Program-made: the position numbers and the translations under genes | DNA from: Moorella glycerini | GTDB lineage: Bacteria > Bacillota > DSM-521 > Neomoorellales > Neomoorellaceae | Direction of reading: 5' to 3' | DNA: 64,000 bases | Assembly: GCF_009735625.1 (NCBI RefSeq) | Contig: NZ_CP046244.1 | Coordinates: forward strand, 2,728,001-2,792,000 | Notes under the pieces: model-generated | Seen by the model: the letters and a program-made list of their open reading frames with translations, nothing else | What the model was told of the DNA's origin: nothing | The model's database searches: none | Shown: in pieces, positions 57,867-64,000 of the stretch | Position numbering within the stretch: position 1 is the stretch's first letter | How the letters are laid out: each line of letters starts with the position of its first letter

Positions 57867-58652
57867 GTGCGACGTATTTGGCGGGTTTTTCGTAACAGTA
57901 GGGGTTCAGTTAATTACAATGTGGCATACATGACCTCGGGTCTGAGCGTTCTCGTATTGATAATCATGATAGCAGGGTTTATCTTTTTTACTTCTGAGAC
58001 TTCTGAGCTGGAAGTTACTCACGTGGCCGAGACATACCTCCGCGCCCTGGCTTCCGGGGATGCGGAGGGGGCAAAGGCGGTATCTTCCGGCAAGGCTGCG
58101 GAGGCTGCTGGGAAGCTGGAAGGGAAAAACCTGTCCGCCCGGGTGGACGAGATTTCTACTTCTGTCCAGGCCCTGGGGCGTGGCTGGGCCAGGGTGGAGG
58201 CGACGGTGGAGTTGACCCTTGCCGACGGCACGGCCGACGTGGGGTGGTACGAGCTGGACGTCATGAAAGAAGCTGGCGGCTGGAAGGTTATGTCTTTCCA
58301 CGAGGACGAACCGGACCTGTCCGGGTGGAGTTTACTTTGGGGCAGGGCCGGGGACTTAGCGGCGGCCAGGGAAGTTTTTGTCGGCTACCTGGATACCCTG
58401 GCGGCGGGGAAGTGGGATGATGCGGTCAAGTATCTGGCCGGCCCGGCCAGAAAGAGCATGGAGACCAGCCGGGAGGTGTTGGGGAAAGGAAAAGTAATTG
58501 GCAAAGTGGATGATTTGCAGGCGCAATTAGTATGGGTGAGTGGGAAGGAGATGGTGGTAAAGTTTAGTTATAAAGTTGACGGCAGAGAAGTTAATAAAAT
58601 AGCTATGTTTTATAAAATAGGAAAACGATGGTATATAATTCATATTCAATAG
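57867..58652 (+). CDS. Membrane-anchored protein with two NTF2-like (DUF4878-type) domains
   Basis: A 261-residue protein. Leader VRRIWRVFRNSRGS and a helix (SGLSVLVLIIMIAGFIFF) resemble the pilin-like N-termini; then two repeated alpha-beta domains: VAETYLRALASGDAEGAKA and FVGYLDTLAAGKWDDAVKY mark their starts. Such domains also occur in VirB8/TcpC. GTG 57867 follows the preceding stop without a gap. Confidence 0.7.
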   Translation: MRRIWRVFRNSRGSVNYNVAYMTSGLSVLVLIIMIAGFIFFTSETSELEVTHVAETYLRALASGDAEGAKAVSSGKAAEAAGKLEGKNLSARVDEISTSVQALGRGWARVEATVELTLADGTADVGWYELDVMKEAGGWKVMSFHEDEPDLSGWSLLWGRAGDLAAAREVFVGYLDTLAAGKWDDAVKYLAGPARKSMETSREVLGKGKVIGKVDDLQAQLVWVSGKEMVVKFSYKVDGREVNKIAMFYKIGKRWYIIHIQ

Positions 58653-58670
58653 AAAGGGGTTGCAGCAGTA

Positions 58671-61154
58671 ATGAAACGACTTATATCAGCATCTTTTTTG
58701 ACGACAACTTTGATATTATTTACTCTATCTTTGTTAGTATTCCCGCATATAGCGACTGCCGCAACTAACATAACTATAAACTCGCCAGTTGCTGATCAAT
58801 CCTCCATATTTCAGGGATACAGCGAATATTACAATACCAACTACGTTGAATTGGATAGTAATGATCGTGTTGACCTGAAATGGAACACCTATCCGTTTAA
58901 TGCTCCGGACACGTCTTGGTACGACGTACAGTGGATCAACGTCAAATTGTATACCATTTACGGCGGAATAAATCAACAGGCTTACCGCCACATAAATGCT
59001 AGTGCCATAAGGCATGATTGGTGGGAAGGTGGTTCCCCTCCATATAGCGAAGGCTCAAGCCCCGATTTGTATCCCTTGCCGGGTCAAGACAATACCTTTT
59101 ACGAATGGAGGGTGAGCGATTCTTGGGATCAATCCCTGCGTAAAACCGCTTTGAAGTATGGAGTGCAATTTTGGTACAGCGATATAAACGGCTGGGGATT
59201 TGCAAATTTTGCCTCCAGAGAGTATTCAGATCCAACTAAACATCCCAAGCTTATCTTGTCTTTTACTATTGTTAAGGCTCCATTCGTCACTAGCGCATCT
59301 GCTACGCAAAATAGCATTACGTTAAATATCAACCGGAATAGCATCCCCAGCGGGGTTAACATTCATATCTATCGGAACGGAACACTCATAAAGACCATAA
59401 CGGACGCAAGCACCGTTTTTACGGATACGGGCCTTCAGCCCGGAACCCAGTATTCATACACGTTGCAGGCCGAATATGCAGGTGAATATGGTCCCGCGTC
59501 GTCCCCTTTTGCCTACTGGACAATTCCGGCTACTCCTGGTGCTCCTGCTGGAACCATATCAGGATTAACCTGGTCAAACACTATTGGCAGGAGCCGGGTA
59601 GTTTTAAACTGGACTCCTGTCCAGGGGGCCACCGGCTACAAGGTATATGTTTTTGAAGGGAATGCTTACTGGGCTTTTGACGTAGGCAACACGACAACCT
59701 GGGATTCTCATGCAGCCTTAATCTATCCTGACCCTAACTGGTTAGCCAGCCAACCTAATAACAGCATCAGTTCGGACCCTTTTAACCATGCTGGCGGCGG
59801 GTATGACCTCCAAGATGACCCGAATATTTTATACGTCAAGACCATAGGGACAACCTATGATACTGCACATAATTACTGGTTCAGAATCAGCGCCTATAAT
59901 TCTTCGGGAGAATCGCCTTATAGCGACGCCTATATGCCCACATTGCCCAACCGGACTGACACTACTGCGCCCTCAAGTTCGGCCAGCGTTCTATCAACAG
60001 CGGGGCTAAAAAAGACGTATGACCAGAATGTTAACGTAACAGTCAACGCTTCTGATAGCCAATCGGGAATATACCAAATACTGCTATCCAATGATAATAA
60101 CGTATGGACACCGGTCTACACTGCTGTCAAAAATTCCGATAATAGTACCGGGTTGACTACTTATAGCAACACCTTTAGTTGGACAGTCACCCCCGGGGCC
60201 GGGACGAAGACGGTCTATGTAAAGGCGATAGACGCTGTAGGGAATGTTTCGATCTCTTCAGACAGCATAGCTTTAGCTGACGATATTCTGCCTCCAAGTG
60301 TAAGTCTTCTTATTAACAGTGGGGCAAGTAATACTACTTCCACTATCGTTACCTTATCCGTAAACGCTGAAGATAATGCCAGCGTTGCTTCCCAAATGCA
60401 GATGGCCTTTTCCAACGACGGCAATCTGTGGTCATCCTGGGAACCGTACAGCACTACCAAGACTTGGGACTTGAGCAATGCTGCCTACGGTGGGAACAGC
60501 AGCCAGGGCATAAAGACTGTTTACGTCCGCGTGTGCGACCAGGCCCAGAATATCGGCCTGGCGAAAGCCACTATAGGTTACAGCACATCAGTTATATCAG
60601 GAAACGTTACGCCTGCAACAGGTACGGCAGGCTTATTTAACGGCCTCCAGGCACAGTTTACGAATACGCCGGCCGTTACATTAAACCTGAACTACCCCGG
60701 CGCTACTCAGATGCGTTTTAGTCTTGATGGTGTAACCTGGAGTCCATGGGAGCCCTATGCGGCAACCAAGCAAATTACCTTACCCAAGGGTGACGGTCTG
60801 ACCACGGTTAGTGTACAGACGCAGGATGCCTATGGGTCAATAAGTATTCCTGTCCATGTGAATTTTGTCTTAGATACCACGCCGCCGGTGATAACTAGAT
60901 TTAGAGGGTATAATGGGGCCACTGCGACGATTACTAACAGCGTTAGTTTGGAGGTCGTAGCATACGATAACCTTCCAGGAACATTGAAATACTCTATGTC
61001 AATAAATGGCGGCACATGGGGTCCCTGGGGCGACCTGAACGTTAACATGATTAGTTATGGTGGTTTAGCAGGCATGGTTAATAATATAACAATTAAAGTA
61101 AAAGATTTAGCAGGTAACGAGGCGGTAGCAAGTACGACTATTTGGAAACTTTAA
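58671..61154 (+). CDS. Large secreted multi-domain beta-sandwich protein
   Basis: An 827-residue exported protein. Signal peptide (FLTTTLILFTLSLLVFPHIA); residues about 30-200 resemble a DNRLRE-type stalk domain (SPVADQSSIFQGYSEYYNT); FN3-like domains near 205-290 and 300-440 (GLQPGTQYSYTLQAEYAGEY, WTPVQGATGYKVYVF); then three or four Ig-like bacterial repeats, several starting with TTAPSS/ILPPSV/TTPPVI and ending in KTVYVKAIDAVGN-type lines. It should be a surface adhesin or tip protein. Base use is AT-richer than the pilus genes. Confidence 0.75.
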   Translation: MKRLISASFLTTTLILFTLSLLVFPHIATAATNITINSPVADQSSIFQGYSEYYNTNYVELDSNDRVDLKWNTYPFNAPDTSWYDVQWINVKLYTIYGGINQQAYRHINASAIRHDWWEGGSPPYSEGSSPDLYPLPGQDNTFYEWRVSDSWDQSLRKTALKYGVQFWYSDINGWGFANFASREYSDPTKHPKLILSFTIVKAPFVTSASATQNSITLNINRNSIPSGVNIHIYRNGTLIKTITDASTVFTDTGLQPGTQYSYTLQAEYAGEYGPASSPFAYWTIPATPGAPAGTISGLTWSNTIGRSRVVLNWTPVQGATGYKVYVFEGNAYWAFDVGNTTTWDSHAALIYPDPNWLASQPNNSISSDPFNHAGGGYDLQDDPNILYVKTIGTTYDTAHNYWFRISAYNSSGESPYSDAYMPTLPNRTDTTAPSSSASVLSTAGLKKTYDQNVNVTVNASDSQSGIYQILLSNDNNVWTPVYTAVKNSDNSTGLTTYSNTFSWTVTPGAGTKTVYVKAIDAVGNVSISSDSIALADDILPPSVSLLINSGASNTTSTIVTLSVNAEDNASVASQMQMAFSNDGNLWSSWEPYSTTKTWDLSNAAYGGNSSQGIKTVYVRVCDQAQNIGLAKATIGYSTSVISGNVTPATGTAGLFNGLQAQFTNTPAVTLNLNYPGATQMRFSLDGVTWSPWEPYAATKQITLPKGDGLTTVSVQTQDAYGSISIPVHVNFVLDTTPPVITRFRGYNGATATITNSVSLEVVAYDNLPGTLKYSMSINGGTWGPWGDLNVNMISYGGLAGMVNNITIKVKDLAGNEAVASTTIWKL

Positions 61155-61169
61155 GAAGGAGGTTTATAC

Positions 61170-62156
61170 ATGTCTATGTGGTTCCATTTGCGAGTAAGGA
61201 ATTTTTTTATTAAGCTTGCAGTCTTATTTGCTATCGCGTTTTTGCCTGGCTTTCTGCCAATTGCTACCTATGCCGCGGGTATTCCTGTATACCAATATGA
61301 TGTTAATCAAAGCAGTCTTCAGGGGTATGTGGCCACTTATAGTGGCTATTATGATTGGCATGATGGTGGTTATCCCTGGCGTAGATATTATAAGGTTTTT
61401 GCATATAGTCCTGGACTTTCTCCAGAGTATTATTATGCAGGAACCCTTTCTTTAAAGTCTGCTAGGGGCCAATTTTATGTTCAAGCTTTTAACGGGAATG
61501 CGTGGGTTAACATTCAGGAAATAAATACATGGGACGGATACAATGAATACTGGAGAACTCTTGACTATAATATCGTTCTCCCCTTTCCTATTCAGCAATT
61601 ACGCTATGTTACCTATGTAAGTTCATGGCAAGGTGAATCCAATAGTCATTCTTGTTCTATAGGCAGCATAACTTACCGCGTACATTTACTAGGTGCCGAT
61701 CAAAATACTGTCCAAGCCGCCTACAACGCTGCTAACAATGCAGCAGGATATGCTCAGAACGCTTATAACGCTGCTGATGCGGCAAAAAGATCAGCTGACC
61801 AAGCCACTGCCAACACCACTTACAACGGCCAATCCGCTGCCTACTGGGCCTACCAGGCAGCCCAAGGTGGCATAGACACCACGCCGCCGACGATCCAGAA
61901 AGTGCAGGGACTGAACGGAGCCACCTGTACTACTACCGGAACTTTCTCCATGGTCGTCCAGGCGACTGATAACAGGGCTGGCCAGCTTCAAGCCCGCGCC
62001 CAAGTTGACGGGGGTGCATGGACTGGGTGGTACAATATTCCTGGCAACGCAATCCCGGTAACCCTCTCATCTTCCGGTGCCCATACTATTACCGTTGAAG
62101 TCAAAGATTTGGCTGGAAATACTTCACAAGCAACAATAACGGCATTCAGGATATAG
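61170..62156 (+). CDS. Secreted protein with Ala/Asn stalk and shared C-terminal domain
   Basis: A 328-residue exported protein. Signal peptide near residues 10-36 (FFIKLAVLFAIAFLPGFLPI); a Tyr-rich beta domain to about 175; an Ala/Asn-rich helical stalk (AAYNAANNAAGYAQNAYNAA) at about 180-225; and a C-terminal domain DTTPPTIQKVQGLNGAT to DLAGNTSQATITAFRI, clearly homologous to the last domain of the protein encoded upstream. ATG 61170 follows AAGAAGGAGGTTTATAC. Likely a companion surface fibre. Confidence 0.75.
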   Translation: MSMWFHLRVRNFFIKLAVLFAIAFLPGFLPIATYAAGIPVYQYDVNQSSLQGYVATYSGYYDWHDGGYPWRRYYKVFAYSPGLSPEYYYAGTLSLKSARGQFYVQAFNGNAWVNIQEINTWDGYNEYWRTLDYNIVLPFPIQQLRYVTYVSSWQGESNSHSCSIGSITYRVHLLGADQNTVQAAYNAANNAAGYAQNAYNAADAAKRSADQATANTTYNGQSAAYWAYQAAQGGIDTTPPTIQKVQGLNGATCTTTGTFSMVVQATDNRAGQLQARAQVDGGAWTGWYNIPGNAIPVTLSSSGAHTITVEVKDLAGNTSQATITAFRI

Positions 62157-62168
62157 CCATTTCTTATC

Positions 62169-62195
62169 ACCCCGGTTCACCGGGGTTTTTCTTTT
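62169..62195 (+). terminator. Intrinsic terminator just before the last gene
   Basis: ACCCCGG (62169-62175) pairs with CCGGGGT (62180-62186) over TTCA, followed by TTTTCTTTT. The ribosome site AGGGGGGTGA starts at 62201. Confidence 0.85.
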
Positions 62196-62216
62196 GGTTG
62201 AGGGGGGTGATTTTCG

Positions 62217-64000
62217 ACGCGGAAAATTTATCTCATCCTGGCCGTCCTGGCCGGCGTCCTGTTTCTTAGGGCCGGACCGGTGTTTGCGGCCACCTGGCAG
62301 TACGGGATAACTATTTCCGATACCCCTGCCACCATTGACAGCTCTGCCACCACGGCAGTCGTGGACACCACCCTGCACGAGATCCGGCTGCCGAAGTACA
62401 ACGCCCACGCCGCTTCATTCTGGCCTGACGGCGGGCCGGACTACGTGGTAATGGCGCCCGGAAAAGTCATCCATTTCAGCTTCGACGGCACAAAAATGGT
62501 GGAGAACCCGGTGGTGAGCGTCACCATCCCGTCGAACCCCCTGGCCGTGGCGGCTGGGTGGGAGTATCCCGATGTAGTGGTGGCCCTGCCCGACAAGCTC
62601 TACCAATACTCCTTCACGGGCACGAGCATGGTGGAGAACCCGGTCCTTTCCGTTGCGGGTCTGGCCGGTGCGGTGGCTGTGGGCGTTCGTGAAGGAGAAG
62701 TGGTTGGCCTGGCGGGGAAGTCGATCAAGGACTACATGTTTGATGGCTCGCGCATGGCGGAAGTGCCATACGTGGAGCCTTCCGGGCTGACGAATCCTAT
62801 CGACTTTGCCCTGGTGGCCGGGAACTACGATATGGCTGTCCTGGATAACAACCAGGTGCGGTACTTTAATTTCACCGGCTCAAGTTTTGTAGAAAACCCC
62901 GCCCTGGCCGTGACCGGCCTGTCTTCTCCTCTGGCGGTAGCCGCGGCGGGAGAAAGAGAACTGGTAGTGGTAGACGGGAAGCAGGTGAAGCACTTTTCTT
63001 TTGACGGCTCCGTTTTCCGGTACAACGCCGCCCTTTCGGTCACTTCGGGGCTTAACAATCCCGTTTGCGTGGCCGTAAGGCCGGGGACTTTCGACCGCAT
63101 CATCATTGACGGCGACCAGGTGAAGTATTACTCCTGGGACGGCACCCAGTTAGTGTATAACCCTAATATGTCCGTTACTGTGGCCGGCCTTTCCAACCTG
63201 GGAAGCTATGCTCCTTCGGCGGTGGCGATATCGCAGGCGAAAGACCCGGGCAACAACGTAGATTACGTCCGGGTGCGGGCCTATGTGAGCGTGCCCGATA
63301 AGACCTCAATAACCTTCTCGCTTACCGCCGACGGTACTAATTGGGTGAAGGTCTGGCGGGTGAGGGGCACGCCTTCCGGGCCGGTGGCCGAGGTTACCGC
63401 CGACAACGGGGCTACCTGGACGGCCATAGGCGACAGTCAGGCCGTGAGTCCGACTTCTGCTGATACCAGGCTGTGGGCCAAACTTCCGGCGGGGCGAGCC
63501 GTCGCCTGGAGGGCCGACCTGGCGACTTCCGACCTGAACGTAACTCCCAAAATAGTAGCTTTTAACGGAGTAGCCGTAGTCTGGGACACGGATGCCAAGC
63601 CCTACCCGCAGGTGATCAATACTCAGGGGACGTGCTATACTACCACAACCCCCACTTTGACCTGGACCTTTTCTGACCCCGACCCCGGCGACAGCCAATC
63701 TGCCTACCGCGTGCAGATCGTACGGGCTTCTGACCTCCAGCTGGTGCTGGACACCGGGCAGGTGGCGGGGAGCAGCACGCAGTACACCGTCCCCACCAGC
63801 GGGGCGCCGGACGTACCAGGACCGCTGTGGGCCTCCGGCGACTACCGCTTTAAGGTGAGGGTGAAGGTGTGGGACCAGGCCGGGGTGGAATCCGACTGGT
63901 CTGCATGGGCCGACTTCTGCGTGGTGGCTTTTGAGCGGCCCAGGGTGGCCGGGATAGCCAGCCCGCCGCCGGGGCAAGCGGCGCCTGACCCGGCTAACCC
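62217..64000 (+). CDS. Large secreted beta-propeller-like protein, apparent ACG start, 3' end outside window
   Basis: The frame stays open to the window edge (at least 594 codons). It opens TRKIYLILAVLAGVLFLRAG, a good signal peptide, then APVFAAT-like cleavage. About residues 80-330 carry six repeats of roughly 45 residues, each with xYSFDGTxMVENPxLSV, the pattern of a beta-propeller. Beta domains follow (LTWTFSDPDPGDSQSAYRV is FN3-like). The frame has no ATG/GTG/TTG before the signal peptide; an in-frame TGA lies at 62208-62210. ACG at 62217-62219 stands 6-7 bases after AGGGGGGTGA. Confidence 0.75.

Noticed and set aside
63306-63977. 223-codon minus-strand frame near the right edge
   Set aside because: The plus-strand propeller gene is open across the whole stretch with sensible beta-rich content; the reverse frame is Gly/Arg/His/Pro-rich mirror sequence.
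1-64000. tRNA or rRNA genes
   Set aside because: I saw no cloverleaf-like arrangement with a GTTCRA-type T-loop nor conserved rRNA segments; a tool-based scan would be needed to exclude them fully.

Overview
The window looks like chromosome of a GC-rich, spore-forming, anaerobic Bacillota, most like Moorella or a close relative. The reasons are ylzJ next to a tepA fragment, SpoIIM-like and SLH proteins, strong AGGAGG ribosome sites with many GTG/TTG starts, and a metabolism built on Fe-S, lipoyl and sulfur proteins. The assignment is inference from gene content; no database was searched.

Layout. (1) 1-8.8 kb: end of an IS1634-type transposase, a broken permease, then a tight sulfur-handling operon (HdrA N-domain-like protein, ferredoxin, DGC-domain/lipoyl fusion, two more DGC proteins, Cys-rich thioredoxin-like protein, cysteine desulfurase), a TSUP exporter, a relic of metK, an FMN reductase, an ArsR regulator and an Fe-S protein. 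(2) 8.8-13.8 kb: a split permease pair, a PadR regulator with a Cys/His-rich mini-protein and a perfect palindrome, an MFS transporter, and arsR-acr3. (3) 13.9-17.5 kb: insertion-sequence graveyard. A complete IS1380-family element (13-bp inverted ends, 5-bp target duplication) sits inside a decayed IS4-family transposase; ylzJ and a 5'-truncated tepA follow. (4) 17.5-37 kb: left part of a large integrated element. It has a dead tyrosine integrase, a divergent repressor pair, and a Tcp/VirB-like conjugation apparatus (TcpC-, TcpD-, TcpE-like proteins, VirB4 ATPase, a membrane AAA+ ATPase, a VirB6/TrbL-like protein, an SLT-M23 wall hydrolase, a ParA-like protein), with three toxin-antitoxin pairs. 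No relaxase or coupling protein is visible. (5) 37-64 kb: secreted proteins and two successive Tad-type pilus gene sets, each with its own CpaF ATPase, TadB, TadC and CpaB. They come with many small prepilin-like proteins, a diguanylate cyclase, two CpaE/MinD-like proteins, a prepilin peptidase, a VKOR-thioredoxin protein and a SpoIIM-like protein. Large secreted beta-rich proteins follow and run off the right edge.

How it fits together. From about 21.5 kb rightwards nearly everything is on the plus strand, closely packed, and about envelope-spanning machinery and exported adhesin-like proteins. Intrinsic terminators repeatedly stand just upstream of a ribosome site inside this gene train. 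Several genes lack ATG/GTG/TTG at the position set by a strong ribosome site and have ACG or ATT there. I read the region as one mobile island coding for a conjugation-like channel plus a double Tad pilus with its own oxidative folding, c-di-GMP and prepilin-processing genes. Transfer ability is doubtful because the integrase is broken.
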